Source: Deltaproteobacteria bacterium | Lineage (GTDB): Bacteria; Myxococcota_A; UBA9160 | Length of the DNA stretch: 5,404 nucleotides | Reading direction: 5' to 3' | Assembly (NCBI GenBank): GCA_003520425.1 | Contig: DOUU01000504.1 | Span: 21,493-26,896 of the forward strand | Shown: piece after piece, positions 1 through 5,404 of the stretch | Position numbering within the stretch: position 1 is the stretch's first letter | Layout of the letters: the number at the start of each line of letters is the position of its first letter | Position numbers and translations under genes: made by a program | The notes under the pieces: model-generated | Databases searched by the model: none | What the model was told of the DNA's origin: nothing | Seen by the model: only the letters and a program-made list of their open reading frames with translations

Positions 1-869
1 ACCGGAGAGACGAGGCGGAGCATCTCCTCCACGGCCAGCGGGATCTTCTCAGGATGAGCGATGAGTTCGCGGCGCACGCGGGGATGCTCGATCAGAAGCT
101 GCATCCCGCCAGAGATGGCATTTCGCGTGGTCTCGTTGCCTGCAACGAGCAGGACCACGAGGATCTTGATCAGCTCGTCGTTGGCGAGCTCGATTTGGTC
201 GTCGGCGAAGAGGGCTGGATCTTCATCGAATTGCTTGAGCAGGCCAGCGTCCTTCGCGCCGACCAAAATACTCACGAGATCCTCGCGCGGCTCGCGGCGC
301 CGCTCCTCGATGATGTCCGTGAGGTAGCGCGAGTATTCCATGTACGCCTGGCCGGCCTTCATCATGATTTCCGGCCGGTGAAAGTTGCCATCTCCGGCAA
401 TCATCGTGTCGGACCAATGATGGAACCGTTCGCGATCCTCGCGATGAATCCCCATCATTTCCGCGATGAGGAGGAGCGGCAGCGGCACTGCGATCTCGGT
501 GACGAAGTCGCACTCGCCCCGCGGGCCGATCGCGCTCAGGATTTCATCGCAAAGCGCCTCGAATTTCTCCTCCCAGACTCGCACCATGCGCGGCGAAAAG
601 CCCTTGTTGATGAGCCTGCGGAGTTCCGTGTGGCGAGGCTCGGCTTCATCGATCAGACCGAGCTTCACGGGACTGTTGGCACGTACGCCGAGAGCGGAAG
701 TGAACCGGTCCTGGTCCTTGGACACTTCCGTGACATCGTCGTATTTCGTCACGATCCAGCAGCCGCTGGCCCCGGACCAGTACACAGGATCGTGCTCGCG
801 CAGCCAGCGCAACCGTTCGGACATTGAGGCGTCCCAATTCGCCGAATCCAGGAAGTCGACGTCTCGCAT
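1..869 (-). CDS. Cytochrome P450, 5'-complete, cut by the left window edge (289 residues visible)
   Basis: This is a heme-thiolate monooxygenase of the soluble bacterial type, expected to act in the cytoplasm with ferredoxin partners; the substrate is unknown. Translating leftwards from the ATG at 869-867 gives 289 residues with no stop before the edge. Visible landmarks are the C-helix H80-x3-R84 region followed by the NKGFSPR segment (88-94), the I-helix oxygen-activation motif AGNETT at 243-248, and the K-helix E-x-x-R at E282-R285. The heme-binding loop with the Cys ligand should lie about 60-80 residues further on, outside the window, so it cannot be checked. The start is set by a strong ribosome binding site, TAAGGAG, six bases upstream. 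The gene sits directly behind a TetR regulator gene and is probably its target. The subfamily cannot be assigned; similarity to actinobacterial-type CYP12x/14x enzymes is only an impression. Confidence 0.93.
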   Translation of the reverse strand, partial: MRDVDFLDSANWDASMSERLRWLREHDPVYWSGASGCWIVTKYDDVTEVSKDQDRFTSALGVRANSPVKLGLIDEAEPRHTELRRLINKGFSPRMVRVWEEKFEALCDEILSAIGPRGECDFVTEIAVPLPLLLIAEMMGIHREDRERFHHWSDTMIAGDGNFHRPEIMMKAGQAYMEYSRYLTDIIEERRREPREDLVSILVGAKDAGLLKQFDEDPALFADDQIELANDELIKILVVLLVAGNETTRNAISGGMQLLIEHPRVRRELIAHPEKIPLAVEEMLRLVSP

Positions 870-875
870 GAGAAA

Positions 876-882
876 CTCCTTA
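876..882 (-). promoter_or_regulatory. Ribosome binding site of the P450, overlapping the tetR-type stop codon
   Basis: On the minus strand the bases read TAAGGAG, followed by six bases and then the P450 ATG. The first three bases, TAA, are the stop codon of the upstream regulator gene. Termination of the regulator therefore takes place on the P450 Shine-Dalgarno sequence, an arrangement typical of translational coupling. Confidence 0.8.
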
Positions 883-1512
883 CACGTCGGGCAGCAGTGC
901 CGCCACAAGGTCGTTTAAGAATCGGATCTGTCGACGCACGGCAACGTCCGTGAGAAGATCGGTGCCGATGACGGCCTGATAGAAGGGCGCAAGCGTGAAG
1001 TAGCCGATGACGATGTGATAGAGGGCGATCACAAGCAGGGGGATCTGCTCCTTGCCCCAACGCCGCGCGCCGGGGAGCGCGCGGATGGCGGTCTCGGCCT
1101 CGCGGAAAGCGAGTTGGAACCAGCGGTCCAGCATGGGTGCAAGGTGCGGCCCCCCGGCGAGCACCTCGTGCTGCACGAGCCGCGGGACGCTTGGGTGCTG
1201 CGCCAGGAACTGGACCACCTGCTCGAGCAGGAGCTCGCGCTCCGCGCGCTCGCGAGCGCCCTCGGCGGTGAGCATTTCGAGAATCGGACGAATTCCACGC
1301 TCTAAGACAGCGGTGTAGAGGGCTTCTTTTGAAGCGAAGTGGTTGTAGAGGCTCGGGATGCGCAGTCCCGCAGCCCCCGCAACATCCCGCAAGCTCGTTC
1401 CGGCATAGCCCTTTTCAGCAAAGACAAGTTCGGCGGCGTCGAGGATGCGTTCCGCCGTGCGCTGCCCCTTGCGGAGGGCGCGGACGGGAAGATGAGCTTG
1501 CGGTGCGCTCAA
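880..1512 (-). CDS. TetR/AcrR-family transcriptional regulator, 210 residues, TTG start
   Basis: This is a cytoplasmic DNA-binding repressor. The N-terminal TetR domain covers roughly residues 18-66. It has the usual first helix (RTAERILDAAELVFAEKGY, 18-36), then the helix-turn-helix TSLRDVAGAAGL...SLYNHF (39-59), then SKEALY (61-66). The rest, about residues 75-210, is the helical ligand-binding and dimerisation half, which is too variable to name a ligand. Total length is normal for the family. The start is TTG at 1512-1510. It is chosen because GGAG lies five bases upstream (1521-1518) and because no ATG occurs before residue 79, inside the protein. It is the first gene of a two-gene unit with the P450, only 10 bases separating its stop from the next start. 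Autorepression plus control of the P450 is inferred from the upstream palindrome. Confidence 0.93.
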   Translation of the reverse strand: MSAPQAHLPVRALRKGQRTAERILDAAELVFAEKGYAGTSLRDVAGAAGLRIPSLYNHFASKEALYTAVLERGIRPILEMLTAEGARERAERELLLEQVVQFLAQHPSVPRLVQHEVLAGGPHLAPMLDRWFQLAFREAETAIRALPGARRWGKEQIPLLVIALYHIVIGYFTLAPFYQAVIGTDLLTDVAVRRQIRFLNDLVAALLPDV

Positions 1513-1528
1513 GCGATCTCCAAAAAAG

Positions 1529-1538
1529 AACGATCGTT
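1529..1538. promoter_or_regulatory. Candidate TetR-family operator (perfect palindrome AACGATCGTT)
   Basis: Ten bases read identically on both strands. They lie 17-26 bases upstream of the regulator start codon and directly downstream of the candidate -10 element. A repressor bound here would block the transcription start. On the minus strand the AACGA half-site is preceded by a similar AAACGAAAC stretch (about 1541-1549), so the full operator may be longer. TetR repressors bind inverted repeats in their own promoters; the assignment to this protein is inference. Confidence 0.5.
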
Positions 1539-1567
1539 AGTTTCGTTTCTTTTCGGAGCGGCGTCAA
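1539..1567 (-). promoter_or_regulatory. Candidate sigma70-type promoter for the tetR-P450 unit
   Basis: On the minus strand TTGACG (1567-1562) matches five of six bases of the -35 consensus. After a 17-base spacer comes GAAACT (1544-1539), a weak -10 element with three of six matches. A start about seven bases downstream would give a leader of roughly 20 bases containing the GGAG ribosome binding site. The -35 and the spacing are good, but the -10 is poor, so confidence is moderate. Confidence 0.42.
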
Positions 1568-1595
1568 GCAAAAGCTGAGGCCCAGGCGAATGCTC

Positions 1596-1610
1596 GCGGC
1601 GTTCCGCCGC
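1596..1610. repeat. Perfect short inverted repeat (GCGGCG-TTC-CGCCGC)
   Basis: A six-base GC stem with a three-base loop lies about 30 bases upstream of the candidate promoter of the regulator. No T-tract follows on either strand, so it is not a standard intrinsic terminator. Its function is unknown, and in GC-rich DNA chance is a fair explanation. Confidence 0.45.
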
Positions 1611-1668
1611 AAGTGGTTGAAATTGCAGGTTCGCGGGCTCTTCGGGCTGGAGCGAGCGGCTCCCCGTC

Positions 1669-1683
1669 GCCCGGCGCGCGGGC
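1669..1683. repeat. Short inverted repeat (GCCCG-GCGCG-CGGGC)
   Basis: A five-base stem flanks a five-base GC-only loop within the gene-free region. No T-run follows on either strand. It may be a fortuitous hairpin. Confidence 0.35.
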
Positions 1684-2106
1684 ACGGAGGGAGATGCGGA
1701 TCGGAGCCCACCGTGGGGGCCGTCATCGGGAAAGCCTCGCCCGCCTTGAGGGACGACGGCACGTGTCACGGGGTAGGGCCCAGGGGCGTGCTCAGCGTCC
1801 AGAGTGGAGGCAAGGGGGGGCACTCCAAGCCTCCGGGCGCTCGTCAGGAATTCCCAGGGTCAAGGCGAGTTCCCACGCCGAGCGGACTTCTGAAGGCACG
1901 AACGCCAATCGCTCGCCGGGGGTACCTGGAGCGCCAGCCCCATCGTGCTCCTGTCACGCTCCGGCAGAGAAAATCTCGATCGCTCCAATCTCGACGTGAT
2001 CGACGCGATGAGAGCGGCGAGACTTTGGTGACGTTCAGGGTGCTGGGGAGATGTTGCGCAGACTCGTGGCAGGGGCTCTCGGGATTGCATAGAGTGGTCG
2101 CGCGAA

Positions 2107-2499
2107 ATGCACGGGGATCGTGCGATAGCACTCCTGATTGCGATCGCCTTTATCGGCGCATTGTTCACCCCGTGTCATCCACTCATCTCATTTTCGTTCC
2201 ATAGCGTTCCGGACGTCGCTGCGGAGAACGGCCAGCGAGAGAGCGGCTTCGGCTCCCTCTCCACAGGCGGCGTGAGCGACAAGAGCGCCCGATCAACGCC
2301 GGCATTGAAGGCTCGCTGTCCGTGCGGCTGCGATGAAGGACCGGCTGTGGCCGGCAGCTTGCCCGGCCTCGGCGCCGCTCTTATCACGTGCGCGCCCTCC
2401 ATCTCCCCGCCGCGATCTGACCGGGAGTTCAGTCTCCACGGCTCCGGCCTCCCTCTCGAACCTTCGAGAAGCATCGACACCGTCCCACGATCGGTCTGA
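2107..2499 (+). CDS. Small exported protein with a CPCGC motif, first gene of the copper cluster (uncharacterised)
   Basis: The product has 130 residues. Residues 6-20 form a hydrophobic helix behind MHGDR, consistent with a signal peptide or a membrane anchor. The middle is polar and low in complexity. A Cys cluster CPCGC follows at 71-75, a further Cys at 95 after a Gly/Leu-rich stretch, and a Pro-rich tail ending near IDTVP (123-127). Closely spaced Cys residues in an exported protein beside CopC and CopD suggest soft-metal (Cu(I)) binding, but this is inference; I do not know a named domain. The ATG at 2107 is preceded by only a weak GAGTGG ribosome binding site nine bases upstream. Support for reality comes from the export signal, the motif, the same orientation as the next genes and the 99-base gap. 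It could be a chance frame, though the leader plus motif argues against that. Confidence 0.62.
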   Translation: MHGDRAIALLIAIAFIGALFTPCHPLISFSFHSVPDVAAENGQRESGFGSLSTGGVSDKSARSTPALKARCPCGCDEGPAVAGSLPGLGAALITCAPSISPPRSDREFSLHGSGLPLEPSRSIDTVPRSV

Positions 2500-2586
2500 T
2501 CCCCCCAACCGCTTAGTCCGCGCATTTCGCTCCTGGTCGGTGCCTGCCGCATTCGTGGGCGCACACTCACAAGCCCGCGTGCGGAT

Positions 2587-2591
2587 GGAGG
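2587..2591 (+). promoter_or_regulatory. Ribosome binding site that decides the start of the barrel protein
   Basis: GGAGG lies seven bases before the ATG at 2599. A later in-frame ATG at 2701 has no such site. The upstream start is therefore preferred even though it gives an unusually long N-terminal region before the hydrophobic core of the signal peptide. Confidence 0.75.
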
Positions 2592-2598
2592 TTTTGCA

Positions 2599-3627
2599 AT
2601 GCATCCGACGTCGCTTCCCTCGACGGCGATCGGCGATCGCCGAAGCCTTGCCCGCGAATCGTGCACCCGAACTCCTAGGGGGGTGCGCGCCGCAGTCCAG
2701 ATGATCCTGGTCCTGGCGGTGTCGTCATTTTTCGATTCCGGCGATGTCCTCGCGCACGGCTTCGCGGGTCAGCGGTTCTTTCCAGCCACTCTTGTGACCG
2801 ACGATCCCTTCGTGGCGGACGAACTGTCGCTGCCCACCATCACCCTGATTCCCAACCCGGCCTCGGAGGGTTCTCCCTCGACGGTCGAGTACGACTTCTC
2901 CGTCGACATCTCGAAACGCATCACGCCGAACTTCGGGATCGAGATCGCCGAGACCTGGCAGAACATCAAGACCACGGGGGCGGGAAACTCGTCCGTCACC
3001 GGCTTTGCCAACCTGGACGTCGGTGCCAAGTACCTCTTGCTGGTGAACGCGCCCCACGAACTCCTCCTTTCCGTGGGCGTCGGCGCCGAGATCGGCGCCT
3101 CGGGCAGCAGCAGCCTGGGCGTGGACCGCTTTAGCACGATTTCGCCCGGCCTCTTCTTTGGCAAAGGGCTGGGCGACCTTCCCCAAGGCTTGTGGTTTCT
3201 TCGGCCGTTCGCCGTGACCGGCGTCCTCAGTATGGACTTCCCGACGCAGGCCAAGACCACGAGCGACTCGGGAGACGTGGAGCAGAACCCGCACGTGCTG
3301 GGTACCGGCCTCGCCATCGAGTACAGCATTCCGTACCTGCAAGCGAGCGTGCTGGACGTCGGTCTTAGGGCGCCCTTCAACCGACTGATCCCCTTGGTGG
3401 AGTTCAATTTTCAAACCCCCCTTGACCGCGGCCAGCAGGGTCTTTCGACCGGGATCATCTGCCCTGGCATCATCTGGTCGACCACCTACTTCCAGGTGGG
3501 GTTCGAGGCTTTGATTCCTGCGAACCCGCGAACCGGGCATAACGTGGGCGCAATTGCGCAGCTTCACTTCTACCTCGATGACATCTTCCCCCGCAGCTTT
3601 GGGAAGCCCCTCTTCGGAGGTCGCTAG
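2599..3627 (+). CDS. Predicted outer-membrane beta-barrel protein linked to CopC/CopD (uncharacterised)
   Basis: The product has 342 residues. A basic N-region of about 34 residues precedes the hydrophobic core MILVLAVSSFF (35-45) and a likely signal-peptidase site after VLA (50-52), leaving His53 as the mature N-terminus. The mature part has alternating hydrophobic and polar segments with many Gly and aromatic residues (for example HELLLSVGVGAEIG, LWFLRPFAVTGVLSMDF, YFQVGFEALI), as expected of beta-strands in an outer-membrane barrel. The last strand is near AIAQLHFYLDD, followed by a short tail. It begins HGFAGQRFFPATL and contains DPFVADELSLPT, features I associate with barrel-type proteins found beside copper genes; that is recollection, not a search. 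The stop codon directly abuts the copC ATG, so the two are translationally coupled. A role in copper passage or sensing at the outer membrane is inferred from context. Another possibility is a general barrel of the phenol-pathway transporter (MetA-like) type. Confidence 0.85.
   Translation: MHPTSLPSTAIGDRRSLARESCTRTPRGVRAAVQMILVLAVSSFFDSGDVLAHGFAGQRFFPATLVTDDPFVADELSLPTITLIPNPASEGSPSTVEYDFSVDISKRITPNFGIEIAETWQNIKTTGAGNSSVTGFANLDVGAKYLLLVNAPHELLLSVGVGAEIGASGSSSLGVDRFSTISPGLFFGKGLGDLPQGLWFLRPFAVTGVLSMDFPTQAKTTSDSGDVEQNPHVLGTGLAIEYSIPYLQASVLDVGLRAPFNRLIPLVEFNFQTPLDRGQQGLSTGIICPGIIWSTTYFQVGFEALIPANPRTGHNVGAIAQLHFYLDDIFPRSFGKPLFGGR
3616..3620 (+). promoter_or_regulatory. Ribosome binding site of copC inside the end of the barrel gene
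   Basis: GGAGG lies seven bases before the copC ATG and inside the last codons of the upstream gene. The stop TAG and the start ATG are adjacent (TAGATG), so translation of copC probably depends on ribosomes leaving the barrel gene. Confidence 0.8.
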
Positions 3628-4002
3628 ATGCCGAACCTTCGTGTTCTCTCGGGCGCCACTCTGCTCCTTGGCTTGAGTTGGACGAGCGCCCCGCCAGCGG
3701 GGGCACATGCCTTTCTGGATCACGCCGTGCCGCGAGTCGGCAGCACGGTAAGCGCGGCACCCAGCGAGTTGGTCCTTGCCTTCACCCAGGAGCTGGAGCC
3801 CGCCTTCAGCACGGTCGAGGTTCTGAACGAGCAGGGCGCGAAGGTGGACAAGGGCGATGTGCAGGTGGATCCGCATGATGGAACGCTTCTTCGTGTATCC
3901 CTGAATCCACTTGCACCCGGGACTTACAAGGTGATCTGGCGAGTCGTGTCGGTCGATACCCACCCGACGGAAGGCGACTTTACCTTCCACGTCGCACCTT
4001 AG
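3628..4002 (+). CDS. copC: CopC-family periplasmic copper-binding protein
   Basis: The product has 124 residues. A signal peptide (1-26, cleavage after AGA) leaves a mature protein of 98 residues beginning HAFLDH. CopC proteins bind Cu(II) through the N-terminal amine and His1 together with an Asp-x-His pair late in the chain. Here these are His27, Asp110 and His112 in the segment SVDTHPTEGDF, which are mature positions 1, 84 and 86. The beta-sandwich landmarks PRVGSTVSAAPSELVLAFTQELE (35-57) and APGTYKVIWRVVS are present. The Met-rich Cu(I) site of plasmid CopC/PcoC is absent: there is no Met in the mature chain. The protein therefore belongs to the Cu(II)-only type. It is followed nine bases later by copD, its usual partner, and together they are expected to hand periplasmic copper to the inner membrane. 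The start is fixed by the GGAGG site. Confidence 0.95.
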   Translation: MPNLRVLSGATLLLGLSWTSAPPAGAHAFLDHAVPRVGSTVSAAPSELVLAFTQELEPAFSTVEVLNEQGAKVDKGDVQVDPHDGTLLRVSLNPLAPGTYKVIWRVVSVDTHPTEGDFTFHVAP

Positions 4003-4011
4003 AGACTTGGC

Positions 4012-5073
4012 GTGGCCTCCGACGTGAACGCCTCGCTCATCGTGATGCGTTGGATCCATTTCACGTCCGCGGTCGCCCTCGCTGGGGTCTTCTCGTTTCG
4101 ATTGCTCGTCGGCGATCCTGCCTTCAAGCAGGGAGGCCGCGCCGGCCACCGCATCGACCTCGGAGTTCTCGCGGGAAAGCTCATGCCGATCGCCATCGCC
4201 GCGCTCCTCCTGACCCTTGTGTCGGGGACACTCTGGCTTCTCCTGCAAGCGTCTGTGATGAGCGGCCAGGCGCTGAGCCGTCGGGTCGTGACGATTGTAG
4301 TCACGCAAACTCAGGTCGGGCACGATTGGCTCTTGCGGACGGCGCTCCTCACGCTCTTGGCGGTTGCCTTGGCCTTGAGGCGCAAGCAGCTCGGGAGCCA
4401 CTCCCGCGCTCCGCTGTTGATCGCCTTCGCGTTGGCGGCCGCGGAACTTTTGACTCTCGTTTGGGCAGGCCACGCGGGTGCGGCAAGGGGAGGACGGGGA
4501 GCGCTGGAGCAGGCGGCCGATGCGATACATCTGCTCGCGGCGGGGATCTGGCTCGGTGGTCTCGTGCCCCTCGCGCTGCTGCTGGCGACCGCACGGCGCG
4601 CAGGCGACGAGGGGTGGCTCTTCGTTGCCCGAGCTGCCACAATCCGTTTCTCCACACTTGCCGTTCTGAGCGTCGCAAGCCTCCTCGGGACGGGCATTGT
4701 GAACAGCTGGCTCTTGGTGGGAGACCTGGCCGGCCTCTTCGGCACGGACTATGGCCGCTGCCTTCTTGTCAAACTCGCTCTCTTTGTTGCGACCGTTGGT
4801 GTTGCGAGCGCAAGTCGCCTCCGCTTGGTCCCTCGACTTGCCTCCGCTCCCGTAGCGCCCGGTTTCGAGGCCGCTTGGAAGACGATTCGCGAACTGCAGC
4901 GAAACATCGCGGTAGAGGTGGGGCTTGGCCTCCTGATCCTCGGGGTCGTGGGAGCCTTGGGCACTCTTCCCCCCGCTGCGCACCGGCATGTCCACACCGT
5001 CCAACGGGAGAGTGGGCCAAGGGCGCCCGTCGGTCCGAATCCGGCTTTCGTTTGGAGCGAAAGGCGCGGCTGA
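4012..5073 (+). CDS. copD: CopD-family inner-membrane copper protein, about eight transmembrane segments
   Basis: The product has 353 residues. Hydrophobic segments lie at about 13-33, 56-79, 105-122, 133-152, 169-193, 211-233, 250-266 and 299-318. The family signatures are a conserved GHA (His154), then AIHLLAAGIWLGGLVPL at 171-187 with His173 and the WLGG turn, and the C-terminal CopD domain from about 210 to 315. The last 35 residues after TM8 carry a small His cluster AHRHVH (323-328), probably exposed at the membrane surface. CopD proteins work with CopC and have been linked to copper uptake into the cytoplasm or delivery to copper enzymes. The chosen start is GTG at 4012, nine bases after the copC stop, with a weak AGAG site; GTG 4024 or ATG 4045 are alternatives that barely change the protein. 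It is the last gene of the cluster. Confidence 0.93.
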   Translation: MASDVNASLIVMRWIHFTSAVALAGVFSFRLLVGDPAFKQGGRAGHRIDLGVLAGKLMPIAIAALLLTLVSGTLWLLLQASVMSGQALSRRVVTIVVTQTQVGHDWLLRTALLTLLAVALALRRKQLGSHSRAPLLIAFALAAAELLTLVWAGHAGAARGGRGALEQAADAIHLLAAGIWLGGLVPLALLLATARRAGDEGWLFVARAATIRFSTLAVLSVASLLGTGIVNSWLLVGDLAGLFGTDYGRCLLVKLALFVATVGVASASRLRLVPRLASAPVAPGFEAAWKTIRELQRNIAVEVGLGLLILGVVGALGTLPPAAHRHVHTVQRESGPRAPVGPNPAFVWSERRG

Positions 5074-5404
5074 CGTGCAGGGATCGCTCTCAACCCCCTC
5101 TTGTCCGTGTAGGCGCCGGGGGAAACCGCCTCACGGGGATCACGGGAACTTCTTTTGGTACGACACCGCTTGGTGGCTCGCGACGGCGAGGAGCGACGGT
5201 CTCTCGGGTTCGTGTTTGCGGGCTGACCTCGTGCGGGGCGCGGTGGGAAGCGTGGGGAGCCGCATCGGGAAGCCGACGCCGTCTCGGGGGTCAGTCCGCG
5301 AGCCCTCAGGGGAATGCCCTATCAAGGAGCGAACGCATCACGCCGATCCCCGCCGGTAAGGGGTGGTACGGACCGGATCCGGGGTCCCGACCCCGTGGCG
5401 AGGG
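5074..5404. other. Region downstream of copD with no supportable gene
   Basis: The 331 bases are GC-rich with frequent CGGGG and CCCCG runs. Frames open on both strands give Arg-, Pro- and Ser-rich translations without domain features. A strong AAGGAG-like string at about 5324 has no start codon at a suitable distance. No hairpin followed by a T-run is seen after the copD stop, so the terminator is either Rho-dependent or absent here. A gene may begin beyond the right edge. Confidence 0.55.
5373..5395. repeat. Overlapping palindrome and hairpin near the right edge
   Basis: CCGGATCCGG (5373-5382) is a perfect 10-base palindrome. It overlaps a hairpin with stem CGGGGT (5380-5385), loop CCCG and stem ACCCCG (5390-5395). 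No T-tract follows before the window ends at 5404, so a terminator role is not supported. It could be an operator of a gene beyond the edge or chance in GC-rich DNA. Confidence 0.4.

Larger units (their letters stand above)
1568..2106. other. Intergenic region without a supportable gene
   Basis: These roughly 540 bases separate the leftward regulator-P450 unit from the rightward copper genes. Several frames are open on both strands, but their translations are rich in Arg, Pro, Gly and Ser with no hydrophobic periodicity, recognisable domain or ribosome binding site; they look like chance frames of GC-rich DNA. Two short perfect hairpins occur (1596-1610 and 1669-1683). A promoter for the rightward genes is expected near the right end, but I find no convincing -35/-10 pair and no clear copper-sensor operator. 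Confidence 0.6.

Noticed and set aside
54..827. Open plus-strand frame of 257 codons opposite the P450
   Set aside because: The minus-strand frame holds clear P450 motifs (AGNETT, E-x-x-R). The plus-strand frame is its shadow.
2067..2090. Possible sigma54 promoter (TGGCAG ... TTGCAT) before the exported Cys protein
   Set aside because: The spacing between the two elements is 12 bases, while sigma54 promoters need about five between TGGCAC and TTGC. The match is therefore not functional by the known rule.
2161..2178. Lipobox at Cys23 of the exported Cys protein
   Set aside because: The residues before the Cys are L-F-T-P; a Pro at -1 does not fit the lipobox, where Gly, Ala or Ser is expected.
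1329..2204. Open plus-strand frame of 291 codons spanning the start of the regulator and the intergenic region
   Set aside because: It is antisense to the TetR helix-turn-helix and its promoter, is Arg/Pro/Ser-rich, shows no domain, and overlaps the start of the exported Cys protein in another frame.
2175..2666. Open minus-strand frame of 163 codons opposite the CPCGC protein
   Set aside because: The composition is Arg/Pro/Ser-rich, and it has no export signal or recognisable motif. The plus-strand frame has a signal peptide and a Cys cluster and is the better candidate.
2701..2703. Alternative ATG start for the barrel protein
   Set aside because: It has no ribosome binding site and would leave a signal peptide with no basic N-region, whereas ATG 2599 has GGAGG at seven bases.
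2725..5004. Very long open frame on the minus strand (759 codons) opposite the barrel, copC and copD genes
   Set aside because: The translation is dominated by Arg, Gly, Glu, Asp and His with no domain or hydrophobic core. It mirrors the third-position GC bias of three well-supported genes on the plus strand and has no suitable ribosome binding site.
5314..5404. Start of a gene at ATG 5314 running off the right edge
   Set aside because: The frame is open to the edge, but its roughly 30 residues are Arg/Pro/Gly-rich without any recognisable feature and no ribosome binding site precedes it.

Overview
The window is GC-rich DNA whose coding regions have strongly GC-biased third positions. It encodes a predicted outer-membrane barrel, two secreted proteins and an inner-membrane protein, so the host should be a diderm (Gram-negative-type) bacterium. 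The style resembles soil or environmental lineages such as Myxococcota-like or Binatota-like bacteria, but no marker gene is present and the taxonomy is a guess.

Left part (1-1567, minus strand): a two-gene unit reading leftwards. A TetR-family repressor (880-1512, TTG start) comes first. A cytochrome P450 (869 down to 1) follows and runs off the left edge before its heme-binding Cys loop. The P450 ribosome binding site overlaps the stop codon of the regulator, so the two are very probably co-transcribed and translationally coupled. Upstream of the regulator lies a sigma70-like promoter candidate with a perfect 10-bp palindrome just after its -10 element, a plausible autorepression operator.

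Middle (1568-2106): about 540 bases with no convincing gene, containing two short GC-rich hairpins. Promoters for the rightward genes are expected here, but none stands out.

Right part (2107-5073, plus strand): four genes in one direction. They encode a small exported Cys-motif protein (CPCGC), an outer-membrane barrel-type protein, a CopC copper-binding periplasmic protein and a CopD multi-pass membrane protein. Spacing is 99, 0 and 9 bases. CopC and CopD are the recognisable pair, in which periplasmic Cu(II) is bound by CopC and passed to or through CopD. The barrel and the Cys-rich protein look like uncharacterised partners, giving a possible path across outer membrane, periplasm and inner membrane. 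This assembly is the most interesting feature of the window.

Right end (5074-5404): GC-rich sequence with no supportable gene, containing one palindrome and one hairpin.
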